DNA from: Musa acuminata AAA Group
Lineage: Eukaryota > Streptophyta > Magnoliopsida > Zingiberales > Musaceae
Reading direction: 5' to 3'
Length of the DNA: 64,000 bases
NCBI RefSeq assembly: GCF_036884655.1
Contig: NC_088338.1
Coordinates: forward strand, 5,057,501 to 5,121,500
Shown: positions 38,971 to 50,800 of the stretch, in pieces
Numbering within the stretch: position 1 is the stretch's first letter
Layout: each line of letters starts with the position of its first letter
Notes under the pieces: generated by a model
Told to the model about the DNA's origin: nothing
What the model saw: the letters and a program-made list of their open reading frames with translations, nothing else
Databases searched by the model: none
Translations under genes and position numbers: made by a program

Positions 38971-39350
38971 GCAACAGAATTGGTGATAGTGATGTCAGTA
39001 GAAGATCCACGATAGATAAGCAGTTTGGGGCCAACGATCAACGATAACGATTCCCTTCTTTTTTATAGCTAGTAGAGCAGACGACGACGTTAGCAAAAGA
39101 TTAGTGACAAGTGAGCATGCTATGGCTGGTGATCCATGATGATGGCTTCCTCCTCTTCTTCAGCTAGCAGAGTCAACGATAGCGTCAATGGAAGATTGAC
39201 GATAAGCAGGCAAGCTAGGGTCGTTGATCGACGATAATGAATTCTTCCTCTTCCGCAGCCAACAAAACTTATGATGATAACGTCAATGGAAGATCAACGG
39301 CATGTCGTAAGCTGAGGCTAGTAATCGATAGCAACGAGTAGTGGATAGTC
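38971..39350. repeat. Tandem array, four units of about 95 bp
   Basis: Units start near 38971, 39067, 39162 and 39257, each beginning with a variant of gc(a/t)a(g/a)cagag, continuing through a gataacg/gatagtg block, an agaagat(c/t)(c/g)acga block and a cttcctcttc block. The copies have diverged; no open reading frame runs through them. Confidence 0.55.
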
Positions 39351-40102
39351 ATAGCAACAACGGTGGGGGTTAGTAGGATACGCGGAGTGGGAGGAGGAGG
39401 AAGCTCTTTGGTTTCTTTATGATAAATTATATTAACTTTTTATTTATGATAAATTTAAAATAAATTTATGTAAAAATAAATATATTTTTAATAGATGTCG
39501 TGAGTATAATTTGAATATAACTTGAGTGTGGGTTGAATATAAGAGATTCGATCCTATCCGAAAGGATTTGATCCGATTCTATACTAAGACACCGATTGAG
39601 TCGAATCGGCCCACGGGTTGATTGAGTTTAAAATAATTTAATTTCAAGATATTATTAAGATTTTTTTAAAAAAATATTTCTCGATAAAAATAAAATATAG
39701 AGGTCGCATTCCAAAAAAAACCCATTAAAGACCTTTTTTTTCGATAAATTGCCCGATCCGATTTTTGTGGGTCAAATGCTTCAAGACATCGTCATGTTAC
39801 GATAAGTGGAGAGGACTGCAACCGATGTTTGACTTCGAGTCCTTTTCTAATGGCCACATCTATTTGACTTGTCTCCCATCAGACAAACTCGTCCACATGA
39901 TCACTTCTCAGCCACCAAAGCAAGGCGACGCGCTGATATATGACTGGGAGCCCGAGGGTAGGACCCGTGGGTCCCACAGATGCTCGCTAATTGGAATCTG
40001 CAATAACTCTCCTGATCGCGACGAAGACGGTCGATTGCGGTCGATTCATGCAGCGGTGGCACCCGAGACTGAGCCAGCTACTGTTGGGGCCCGCCGAGAG
40101 AA

Positions 40103-40184
<82 letters not shown>
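40103..40184. repeat. (TA)n microsatellite
   Basis: About 80 bp of pure TA repeats. The sequence just before it (39780-40100) is GC-richer with an open frame that then runs into the repeat; I see no protein family in it. Confidence 0.95.
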
Positions 40185-40186
<2 letters not shown>

Positions 40187-40507
40187 ATCCATGGGCGATT
40201 TTTCCTCAAAATATTTTTTTATTTTTTTACAAAAGACATCTCCTATTTTGATTTTTTTTTTCAAATGGTGGTATCTAATTCGCATAATACCCAAAATATC
40301 CTTTACTAACCTCAATAATACTTTTTTTAATCAATTTTTCATAAGTTTGTGATCGTTATAGTATTTTTATTTTACTCATTTATAGTTTTTTAATAATATT
40401 ATAATATTTTATTAAATATTTAATACTATAAAATTATTTAAAAAATATTATAAGAGATAACATGTTATGTTTTTTTTTGTTGTGATTGCTTGTAAACCAT
40501 TATAATA

Positions 40508-40949
40508 GAGGTGTTCAAATTGAATCGTAAAATCAAACTATGGTTTTGATTAGGGGTAGTCTTTTTTTTGTTTGGTTAACAATCGAATTGAACTGATTTT
40601 AATTTAAAAAATATCAATTTGACTGAATTTATTATCCTAAGTCATTAACCAATTCAAACTGATTATTTTAACTAGTCTAAAGACTCAATTTTACAAAGGA
40701 TATGGGCACAATTTCATAAATCTTATCGTATCGACCCAATTGTACTAAGATTATGATTCAGTCCAATTGAATTGAACCGATTTTATTTAATATATATTTA
40801 AATTATTTAAAATTATAATTTGATTAATCAGTTAATTGAACCGTATTAACTAGTTTTGAATCGATTTGGTTAGGTAGGTTTAAATTGATTCTTATTTGAA
40901 CTATCTTATTGATTGAATAAAAAAAAATCAAAGTTCGATTTGAACACCC
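40508..40949. mobile_element. Short TIR element (MITE-like), about 440 bp
   Basis: Ends are aggtgttcaaattgaatcg (40509-40527) and cgatttgaacacccc-like text (40936-40949); read as inverted repeats GGTGTTCAAAT(T/C)G matches in 12 of 13 positions. The interior is AT-rich and full of gaattgaac/gttcaatt words, so it can fold on itself. No coding capacity. A target duplication is not clear because both flanks are ttataata-like AT sequence. A related, truncated copy is at about 22265-22607. Confidence 0.6.
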
Positions 40950-41559
40950 ATATATTATAATATTATATTATTTATTTTTCTAATTGGTTTAGTTGAAGTT
41001 ATGAGTTTGTTTAGGTCATTTATAATGTTTTCAAGTAGGTTTTATAATATTTTTATTATAATGACCAAAACACTATAATAGCATAACTTTTTATCCCTAT
41101 GTGAGTGATGTTGTTCTTAAACTATTATATATTATAGATATCTGTCCTAGTATAATATATTAAATAGTTTATAATCTGTTTTGATTTATTTGACTCACTT
41201 ATAATATTTTCCAATAACATTCTATTGTTTTGATTAAAATATTAAAAACATTATATAAGTGATATATTTGGTTATCATAGACCATTACAAAATCAAATTT
41301 TTAGGTTTTGAGTTGGTTGGATTGAATTTAAGTTCATTTATTAATGATTTCAAGTAAGCTTTATAATTTTTTCTTTACGATGGCTATAAATGATGAAAAA
41401 AAAAACCAATGGGATTAGTGAGAGGTATTTTAGATATTATCGAAACAGGAGAACTATTTGAAAAAAAGGAAAACATGGGACACTTTTTGGGGAAAAAAAT
41501 AAAAAATGGAGTTTTTTTTATAAATGGAAATCTCTCTATTTCCATATAAATATCTAAAT

Positions 41560-41599
<40 letters not shown>

Positions 41600-41787
41600 A
41601 TAAACCTCATTTTATAATGGTAAATATGGAAGAAATGTGCCAAACGAAACGAACAACCAAAAAAAGAGGAGCGTCGACGTTTTTAAGGGAGGAGACCAAA
41701 CGATTAATATATGCAAACTTCTCCTTATGCTCATTTGCGTCGATCACAACTAAACTTGGGTCAAACGGCAAGCCGAAATCTGAGGAC
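40950..41787. other. AT-rich spacer and promoter of the SDR gene
   Basis: Contains a (TA)17 tract at 41562-41596. The last 150 bp before 41788 become GC-richer and should include the promoter and leader of the dehydrogenase. Confidence 0.4.
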
Positions 41788-42659
41788 ATGGGAAGCGCTT
41801 CCTTTCTCTCATCGGTGGCACGAAGGTGTTTGTTTGTGATGGGATCTTTTCATTGGAATTAGCAGCATAATACATCTGCTTCTTGTTATTGTTCCTCAGG
41901 CTTGAAGGCAAAGTGGCGTTGATCACCGGCGGGGCCAGCGGCATCGGCGAGTGCACGGCCAAGCTGTTCGCACGGCACGGCGCCCGAGTCATCGTCGCGG
42001 ACATCCAGGACGACAAGGGCCGCGCCCTCTGTGCCGCCCTCGGCCCCGCCTCCTACGTCCACTGCGACGTCACAGACGAGGCCGACGTGGAGCGCGCGGT
42101 CGACACCGCCGTCGCCCTCCACGGGAAGCTGGACGTCATGTTCAACAACGCGGGCGTCATGGACCCGCCCGTCAACGGCTTCCTCGCCAGCGACAGGGCG
42201 GCATTCGAGCGGGTGATGGCCACCAACGCGCTGGGGGCGTTCCTGGGGACGAAGCACGCGGCGCGGGTCATGGTGCCGGCGCGCGCCGGCAGCATCGTGT
42301 CGACGGCGAGCCTGGTGTCAGCGGTGGGCGGGGTGGCGTCGGCGGCGTACACGTGCTCGAAGCACGCGGTGGTGGGGCTGATGCGGAGCGCCGCGGCGGA
42401 GCTGGGGCGGTTCGGGGTGCGGGCCAATTGCGTGTCGCCGTACGGGGTGGCGACGCCGCTGGCGATGGCGGGGATGCAGTTGACCACGGAGGAGATGGAG
42501 GCGGCGATGGAGGCGATGGGCAACCTCAAGGGGGTGAGGCTGAAGGCGGCGGACGTGGCGGAGGCGGTGCTCTACCTGGCCAGCGACGAGTCCAGGTACG
42601 TGAGCGGCCTCAACCTGACGGTGGACGGAGGCCTCAGCGTCACCAAATCCCTGCAGTAG
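41788..42659 (+). CDS. Short-chain dehydrogenase/reductase, secoisolariciresinol dehydrogenase-like
   Basis: NAD(P)-dependent oxidoreductase of the plant SDR110C type (relatives include secoisolariciresinol, momilactone and xanthoxin dehydrogenases). Two exons: 41788-41825 and 41900-42659, separated by a 74-bp intron; the split codon AG/G gives Arg in VARRLEGKVALITGG, and the product is 265 aa. Rossmann cofactor motif TGGASGIGE at about 22-30; a conserved Asp (VIVADIQDD) at about 45, which favours NAD; NNAG at about 96; catalytic Ser in VSTASLVSA; Tyr and Lys of YTCSKHAVVG; and C-terminal YVSGLNLTVDGG. All catalytic residues are present. Exon 2 is very GC-rich, unlike its AT-rich surroundings. 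The natural substrate cannot be told from sequence alone. Confidence 0.92.
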
Positions 42660-43230
42660 CACTCATCCACCGCATAACGATGGGACCTTTTCTATCGCAG
42701 TAACCATACTATTGCCTATCACACAATGATTTCAGCATATCATGAAAAGTATTTTTGATTAGATCTATTGCAGTAATAACCCACATCGCATCTGTGTTTC
42801 TTATCAGACAGTGATTTGAGCATATCATAATGCATCAAAAATAAAATATTTTGATTAGGTGATAATAATTCCAAGGATGTCGTATGAGTATCGACTAAAC
42901 ATATCAGACATTTTACCTACGGGTTGCAAAGCACAAGAACACCCCATGTTCCATGTTCCATCTGTGGCCGCCGCAGCAGCACGCTGCTTCAAGCGGAGTC
43001 TTGGCTATGCTCATCAACTTCTTCTTCGCCGGCCACAAGAACTCCTCCTCTTCTTCGCCGGCCTATTGCTCGCTCTCCTCCTCTCCATCGGCGAACAGCA
43101 GACGCAACGGCGGTGTCTTCCTTGCTTAACGGCTACTGCTACGTCTTCCTCATTTGCCATCGCAGCCTCTAAAATCCCAAGGACACTGCGACATCTTCCC
43201 GCTTCCCGCCCTGCAGTAGTCGTCGCTTCC
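42660..43230. other. Spacer between the SDR gene and the copia cluster
   Basis: The last 280 bp (42950-43230) are rich in gcagcag, cttcttc and cgccgg words and end gcagtagtcgtcgcttcc, matching in style the sequence resuming at 47346 (gcagtagtcgcttccctc). This suggests both belonged to one sequence before the copia insertion. A frame at 42859-43233 crosses it but has no family features. Confidence 0.4.
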
Positions 43231-43303
43231 TGAAGAAATGATTGTCTCATGGAGTTGAGGAAATCTCATTTGCTATGCAGTTGAGGAAATCTCTCTATTA
43301 TCA
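43231..43303 (-). repeat. Internally deleted 3' LTR of the rearranged copia element
   Basis: On the minus strand it starts TGATAATAGAGAG right after a gcgggggta polypurine-like stretch and ends CATTTCTTCA, the same start and end as the 162-bp LTR at 46717-46878, but about 90 central bases including the TATA region are missing. Confidence 0.7.
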
Positions 43304-46300
43304 TACCCCCGCAAGATCGAGCTTCTGTCAAGTATACCGATCTTGGACCAATGCAACCAAAATAGTTTGCGGGCTAGAGGCTTCGTGAGTGAGTCTGCTA
43401 GTTGATTAGTCGTATGGACATGAGAGACACGAAGTTGATGTCTGACAACTTGATCTCGCACGAAGTGAAAGTCGATGGCAATGTGTTTCACGCGTGAGTG
43501 GAACACTGGATTGACACATAAGTAGGTAGCTTCAACATTGTCACAATATATTGTAGGAGTATGGGTAGAGCTAACTTTGAGTTCCTTGAGGAGATTTATG
43601 ACCCAATTGAGTTCAGCAGCGGCGGTAGTAATAGCACGATATTCAGCTTCAGTTATAGACCGGGCCACTGTCTTTTACTTTTTAGAACCCCAACTGATTG
43701 GATTAGACCCAACAAAGCCGACATACCCTGACGCAGAGGTTCTATCATCAAAGTTTCCTGCCCAATCAACATCAGCAATGGTATGGAGATGAAATTGAGT
43801 GGTTTTGCAGAGAAAGAGATCATGATTAAGGGTTCCTTTAAGATACCGTAAAATTTGTTTAACCGCAGACCAATGCATAGCAGAAGGCTGGTGCATGTAT
43901 TGAGATAATTTATTGATTGCAAATGAGATATCTGGACGGGTGAGAGCCAAGTACTGTAAGGAGCCAAGTACTTATCGATATTGAGTTGAGTCCGTGGTAG
44001 GGCTGCCATCACATAATTTGAGTGATTCACTAGTAGAGAGAGGAGTATCAACTTCTTTCGCATCCTGCATATTTGTCTTTGATAATAAGTCTTGAATATA
44101 CTTTCTCTGTGAGAGGAGGAGACCTGAGGATGTAAATGTTGCTTCTATTCCCAGAAAGTAGCTCAAGGGTCCTAAATCTTTTAGGGAGAATCGAGCAGCC
44201 AATTGCTTTAAAAATATCTGAATCTCCAAGGGATCATTACTTGTGACAATAATATCATCTACATATACTAGAAGATAGATATATTGTATTTCCATGTTGC
44301 TGTCGTAGGAAAAAAGAGGTATTAGACTTGGAGTTGATGAAGCCAATTGATATCACAAACGATCCAAGTTCAGTATACCAAGCTCTTGGAGCTTGACGGA
44401 GTCCATAAATAACTTTTTGTAATTTGCAGACATGTCTCGGATACTGGTGATGAACAAAGCCAAGGGGTTGTTGCATAAAGACATCTTCAGTTAGAGTCCC
44501 TTGTAAAAAGGCATTGTTAACGTCCAGTTGTCGTAAGTGCCAGCCTCTAGAGATAGCCAAACTTAGAATAAGCCGAATTATTATGGGTTTAACTACAGGA
44601 TAAAAAGTCTCTGTGAAGTTAACTCCAGGTCATTGATGAAACCATTTGGCTACTAATTGTGCTTTATATCGATCAACAGACCCGTCGAGGTTCCGCTTAA
44701 TTCGGAAGACCCATTTACACCCGATGATGTTTTGTGTAGGATGAAAAGGTACAAGAGTCTATGTGGAGTTATGGAGAAGAGCATCATATTCTTCACACAT
44801 GGCTTTACACCAGTGAGGAGATTTTTGGGTTTGAGTAATTGTGGTGGGTTCACTGGTCTCGGAAGAGGATTTGGTGATAGCATGCAGGTCGAGAACCTGA
44901 CATGGTTTAAAGATACCTCTTTTTGAGCATGTTGTCATTGGATGTCTAGGAACTGGAAGTTGTGTTATTGGTATGGGTGGTGGAGAGGCATCGACAGGGG
45001 TCGGGATAGGTTAAGATACATCAGTGGTACTAAGTAAAGAAGGTTGTTGTGATTCTAAGGATATTACGTCAGTAGTAGGGGAGGCTTGTGAAGAAGGAAG
45101 ATGAGAAGGAATGGAGGGAGTGGGAAGCTATTGAACCGGGAGAACAAAGGAGTGTGGATCTTTAAGAAAAGGACTGGATGGTGTGGGAAGAGTTTCGTTT
45201 GAGGGGATCGATGGTATACTCCAGTTATGTATATTTGTTAGAGTGGCCAGCATGATAGGAGACTCGTGGTTTTGAAATGGAAAGGCAGACTCCACAAAAA
45301 CAACATGACGTGAAATAAAGACTTTTTGAGTTTTTGGTTCGTAGCATTGAAAGACATTATGTTCAAGAGAATATTCTATGAAGATGCAAGGTTTAGATCT
45401 TGGCACTATCTTATGTGGGGCATAGGGACATAGCCACAGATAATATAAACAACCAAATATTTTGAGTTTTTGAAGGTTTGGGGATTTAGAAAATAGTTTT
45501 TCAAATGGAGACTGTTATTGGAGAACTGGAGTGGGCAGACAATTAATAAGATAGACAGCAGTTTGAAAGGCTGCGTACCAAAAGGTTGCTGGCATGGAGG
45601 CTTGATGTAGAAGCATGAGACTAGTTTCTACAATATGTCGATGTTTGCGTTCAGTAGAGCCAACTAGTTGAGGAGTGTGTGAGGGTGACTTAAGGTGTTG
45701 GATACCACAGGTTGAAAGGTAGGATGTGAGAGCTTGATATTCACCCCCACCATCAGAGTAGACTGTTTTAATTGTAGACTGAAAGAAGTTTTCGACCAGC
45801 TTTTTAAAGTTGGTAAAAACTATTGAAACTTCTGACTTATGACAGAGAGGATAAATCCATGTGTACTTAGTAAAATAGTCTACAAAAATGACATAAAATC
45901 TAAACTTGTCAAAGGAAGTGACGGGAGCAGGACCCCAAATATCAGTATAAATAATTTCAAATAGTGTAGAACATAATATGGAGGAAGAACCAAAAGGGAG
46001 TCTATGACTTTTATTATTGAGACAAGCATCACAATAAAAGCTATTATTTGTAGGAGTAGAAAGAGAACAACGAGAAAGTAATTTATTTTAGATAGAGAGG
46101 GAGGGTTAACCGAGACGACGTTGCCACACATCGATTAGAGTTGCCATTGAGGAGTAAACAGTGGGCTGTTTGAGTTGTGGAACAGACGACCATTCATAAA
46201 CATTGTCCTTACTCTGACCTTGGACAAAGGATGCCCCCGTGTTCAAATCCTTGACAAGAAAAGAGTTAGGAAAGAATTCAATAGAGGTATTATTTTGTTT

Positions 46301-46716
46301 CAAAATTGAGAAACAGAAATAAGATTGTGTTTAATGTGAGGTGCACACAAAACATCATCGAGTGCAGAAGTTGTGATAGGTGAATTAAGCATTGTGGAAC
46401 TAGTATGAGTAATAAGAAGTCCTTTACCATCACCGATGATGATGTCGTCATGTCCATTGTAGTTGTTGTGGATCGACAAGTTCTGTAGATCAGAGGTAAT
46501 GTGGTGGGATGCGCCAGAGTCCACGATCCAATTATGATCAGTAGTGTTTGGAGTAGTCGTGAGATTTGCCTGAAGCCAATGTGATTATGCAGGAAGTCGG
46601 GGTCGAGATCGACAGACCTTTGCAGAGTGACCAACTTTATCACATAATTGGCAGACAACTCTTCGTTGATTTGTGTGTTGAGGGCGCCATGACTGCATAG
46701 CAGATGAGATTTCCTC
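43304..46716 (-). pseudogene. Decayed copia gag-pol remnant
   Basis: Recognisable pieces from right to left: zinc knuckle CQLCDKVGHSAKVC (near 46600-46660), protease MDSGASHHITSDLQNL (near 46480-46524), integrase fragments (45130-46130), reverse transcriptase with [16 protein letters not shown] (44400-44520) and YVDD (near 44265), and RNase H with STEAEYRA-like and [12 protein letters not shown] text (43330-43660). Frame changes at least six times and stops are frequent. Text closely parallels the plus-strand element at 47.9-52 kb. Confidence 0.85.
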
Positions 46717-46878
46717 TGATAACAGAGAGATTTCCTCAACTGCATAGCAAATGAGATTTCCTCAACTGCATGACACAATCTCTCTGCTCGGTTAAAGAAA
46801 TCCTATCTTTCATCATGTATAAATAGACTTCATATGATACTAATTGCAAGTGCGTTTCTTTATTATCTCATTTCTTCA
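46717..46878 (+). repeat. Inverted internal LTR copy
   Basis: 162 bp from TGATAACAGAG to TTTCTTCA with a TATA box (tgtataaatag) about 70 bp before the end. It is the reverse-orientation partner of 47187-47345; the two face each other across about 300 bp. Confidence 0.8.
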
Positions 46879-46890
46879 TGGTATCAGAGC
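46879..46890 (+). other. Primer-binding site, tRNA-iMet (plus orientation)
   Basis: TGGTATCAGAGC immediately follows the plus-orientation LTR. Confidence 0.9.
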
Positions 46891-47174
46891 AGAAATTGTG
46901 AGGAGCCATCGCTGCTATTGCAGCACCCCTATCACACCACTGCCAAATTTCTCCTCGTCTGTGGCAGTCCCCCCTTTCCAGATCTTAGGCTGATCTGCAC
47001 CCCCCCCCAGCACTTCTCCGACGGCCACCGACACCCAGACATCCCTGCCCTACGTCTGCTCCATCGCGGCCCGCGCAGGATTCGCTGTCGACATCGCTGC
47101 TTCTGATCTGAAGCCCATTGCCGAGGAGACGACGCTTTCGATTTCTGCCGCAGAATCGATCGAAGGTCCTTTCA

Positions 47175-47345
47175 GCTCTAATACCATGAAGAAAAATGAG
47201 ATAGTAAAGAAAAGCACTTGCAATTAGTATCATATGAAGTCTATTTATACATGGTGAAAGATAATATTTCTTTAACTGAGCAAAGAGATTGCCTCATGCA
47301 GTTGAGGAAATCTCTCTGTTATCAGAGGAAATCTCTCTGTTATCT
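47175..47345 (-). repeat. 5' LTR and primer site of the rearranged copia element
   Basis: On the minus strand the LTR (47187-47345) ends in TTTCTTCA followed by TGGTATTAGAGC (one mismatch to the initiator-tRNA site). The outer end reads AGATAACAG instead of TGATAACAG, probably a point change of the terminal T. It has an internal duplication of the gataacagagagatttcctc word. Confidence 0.75.
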
Positions 47346-47866
47346 CTTCCCTCTACAGAAGCAGCAGTAGTCGCTTCCCTCTACCGCAGCCGCTGCATCT
47401 TGCTTCCTCTATCGCAGCAGCTTTCATTGCCGCCTCCCTCTGCATTGAGGCCGACCGAGCTCTTCCACTATATGCCTAATCGCTGCAGATTTCTTTAGAA
47501 TCGATGCAGCATCGTTGCAGCTTCCTCATCCGCAGCAGCTTCCGCCGCAACCACAGTCATAGCCGTAGCCGCAGCCACAAACATCGTTGCAGCTTCCTCC
47601 TGTGCTTCCTCATCTGCAGCAGTCTTCAGCAGCTGCAGCAGCTTTTGCAGTTGTAGCAACCACAACAACTGTAGTTGCAGCAATCTGTAGTAGCTGTAGC
47701 AGCAGCAGTGATCTGCAACAGCTTCAGCTGCCACAAAGATCTGCAGCAGCTGTAGTAGTAGCTACTCTTCTCACTCATTTCCTCCATCTTCCGTGAAGTT
47801 CTATTGTAAAAAAAAAAAAAAAAAAAAGAAAGAAAGACACGCTAATCCCTTTCAAGTTATCAAAGG
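47346..47866. other. CAG/CTG-rich leader-like sequence before the plus-strand copia
   Basis: Dense gcagcagc, gcagctg and cttcctc words with no stable open frame, ending in a poly(A) run (47812-47826). Most likely the untranslated leader of the following element, into which the minus-strand element inserted; its 5' LTR was not found. Confidence 0.4.
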
Positions 47867-50800
47867 ATGGCAAATATGCGTCCTAGCGAGCTTAATTTTC
47901 TAATCTCTTATTTGGATACGACTTGCTAGGCTACATTGATGGATCTTTCAGTTTTCTGCCAACCATGCTCAACATCCCCGGAGAACCTAATCCAGTACCT
48001 AATCCAGCTCACAAATTGTGGCTACATCAAGATCATCTCATCCTTCAAGCTATTCAAGCCTCAATTGCTGGATCTGTCGGTCCATTGATTTCTGCATGTG
48101 TGACTATTGCCGATATGTGGTCTAAATTGCAAACAACCTTGGTGAATCATTCGCATACTCGCAAGCTCAGTCTTCTATCCAAGCTGATGATGACTAAACA
48201 AGAGGGAAGTACTTATCACTGATTATCTACAAAATATCAAAGTTATCATTGATGACTTGGCTTTGATATGTCATTCCCTATGTGACAAGGAGATCATCAT
48301 CCATACCCTAAATGGTCTTGGAGATGACTACAAGGAATTGACGACTGCAATTCGGGCATGTGACTCGCTAGTCTCCTTTGAAGAACTCTATGACAAGTTG
48401 ATTGACTATGAGATGTATTTGAAGCGTGCGGACAAACTGCCCGGACCATCTATCACAGCTCAAGTCAGTCATAAGTCTAAGAGGAAGAACACTCGATACC
48501 CTCCAAACATCACCAAAGGTATTCTTGATACTATGGGTCCCATGCAACACCCCCCTTATCCTCCTAATCATAACTTCTCGCAAAGTAGCAACTCTAATAC
48601 TCATCCGCCTTGGCATCCTGCCCCTTCAAGCTAACAACGACAGGTCGTCTGCCAGCTGTGTGATAAAATCAGACACTCCGCTAAAGTTTGTCGGTCTCGA
48701 TCCCGCCTTCCTGCTCCGTCACACTGGCCTCAGACAAATATCCTCACTACTCCGACGACTAGCCAGCCCAACTAGATTGTGGACTCTAGCGCCTCCCATC
48801 ACATCACCTCTGATCTTCAGAATTTATCTCTCCACAATCCCTATGGTGGCGATGAAGATATCATCATCGGTGACGGTAAAGGCCTTCCTATAACTTATAC
48901 TGGTTCCACAACGCTTACTTCTGATACTATCACATTTACACTCGATGATGTTTTATGTGCCCCTAATATTAAACACAACCTCATTTCTGTTTCTCAATTT
49001 TGCAAAAATAACAATACTTCAATTGAATTCTTTCCTGATTCCTTTCTTGTTAAGGACTTGAGCATAGGGGCATCCTTGGTCCAGAGCCCGAATAGAGGCA
49101 ACATTTACAAATGACCGTCAGTTCCATAAATAACCCAGCCCGCTGTTCATTCTTCCATTGCGGCTCCAGTCGATATGTGGCATCATCGTCTTGGTCATCC
49201 CTCATCTCTTATTCTGCAGAAATTACTTTCTCGTTTCTCTCTTCCTATTTTTAAATCGCATAGTTCTATAACGCATTGTGATGCATGTCTTAGTAATAAA
49301 ATTCATCGATAACCCTTTGGCTTATCTTTCATTTCTACCTCTAAACCATTTGAAATTATTTATACAAATGTTTGGGGCCTTGCCCCAATCCTGTCTTTTG
49401 ATAAATTCAGATTTTATATCATTTTTGTAGATCACTTCACTAGGTACACATGATTATATCCTCTTCACCATAAATTTGATGTTTCGATCATCTTTCCCAC
49501 TTTTCGAAAGTTGGTCAAAAACTACTTTCAGTCTACCATCAAAACGGTTTACTTTGATGGTGGCGGTGAATATCAAGCCCTGGCATCTTATCTCTCAGTT
49601 TGTGGTATCCAACACCTCAAGTCTCCCCCGCATACTCCTCAACTTGTTATCTCCGCCGAATGCAAACATTGACATATAATAGAAACTGGGTTTACACTTC
49701 TCCATCAGGCCTCCATGCCTTTAAACTTTTGGACAACAACCTTTCAAACTGCCGTCTACCTTATTAATAGAATGCTTACGTCAGTCCTACAATACCAATC
49801 CCCCTTTAACACACTATGTTATCCATGGTTGCATCCCTATGCCTCTCATAAGTTAACATCACAATCTAATCCTTGCATTTTTATAGGTTACTCTCTTGAA
49901 CATAGTGCTTTTCGCTATTATAATCTCTACACTCACAAAATTTTTATATCACGTCACGTTATTTTTGTTGAGTCTATCTTTCCTTTTCAAAACCATACCT
50001 CTCCTACCATGCAAAACACTTCATTAACCATTCTTCATTGGAGTATATCTCTGATCCAACCGGATGAGCATCCCATGACATCGTCTAGTCCCTCCTCTCG
50101 TGATCCGCACTATTCCACTTCTCCGGTTTAGCAATTGCTCATTCCCTCCATTCCTACTCCACTTCTTTCTTCTCCGACTATTGGGGTACTTGGTTCAGGA
50201 TCACAATCGTTATCTTTATCTCCTTGGCTAAGTGACCCTAACGTACCTCCACTTGACCCGACTTTTGTCAATGACTCTCAACCGCTTCTTCCAACAACAC
50301 AACCTCACGGTCCCGTAGTCTCCAACCATTTTATGACCACATGCTCTAAGAGTGGTATTTTCAAATTGTGTCAGGTCCTTGATCTTCATGCTATCATGGA
50401 TTCCTCATCCACCACCGTTGAACCCACTACCTTCACTCAAGCCCAAAAATCTCTACATTGGCGTATCGCCATGTGTGAGGAATATAATGCCCTCCTCCAT
50501 AACTCAATATGGGATCTAGTACCCTTTCATCATACACAAAATATTATCGGGTGTAAGTGGGTTTTTCGAGTTAAGCGGAACCCCGATGGCTCTATTGCCC
50601 ATTATAAGGCATGCCTCGTCGCCAAAGGGTTTCATCAAAGATTTGTAGTTGATTTCACTAAAATATTTAGTCATGTTGTTAATCCCACTACATTCAAACT
50701 TATCCTGAGTCTGACCACCACTAAGGGTTGGCATTTACGCCATTGGATGTTAATAATGCCTTTTTATATGGGACTCTAACTGAAGATATTTTTATGTAAC

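Larger units (their letters stand above)
43231..47345 (-). mobile_element. Rearranged copia element (RE1-like) with an internal inverted LTR
   Basis: Minus-strand element: 5' LTR 47187-47345, primer site 47175-47186, partial leader, then an LTR plus primer site in the opposite orientation (46717-46890), then gag zinc knuckle, protease, integrase, reverse transcriptase and RNase H, then a polypurine stretch and a shortened 3' LTR (43231-43303). The 5-mer CTTCC directly flanks both outer ends (43226-43230 and 47346-47350), which argues for one integration event. Most of gag is missing. The coding remnants are in several frames with many stops, so the element is dead. Confidence 0.75.

Noticed and set aside
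41951..42703. Second plus-strand frame of 250 aa overlapping the SDR gene, and minus-strand frames of 114-158 aa
   Set aside because: Shadow frames of a very GC-rich coding exon; Arg/Gly/Pro-rich with no domain, while the SDR frame has all catalytic motifs.
42859..43233. 124-aa frame between SDR and the copia cluster
   Set aside because: CTT/GCA-rich low-complexity text, probably leader sequence of an old element; no domain.
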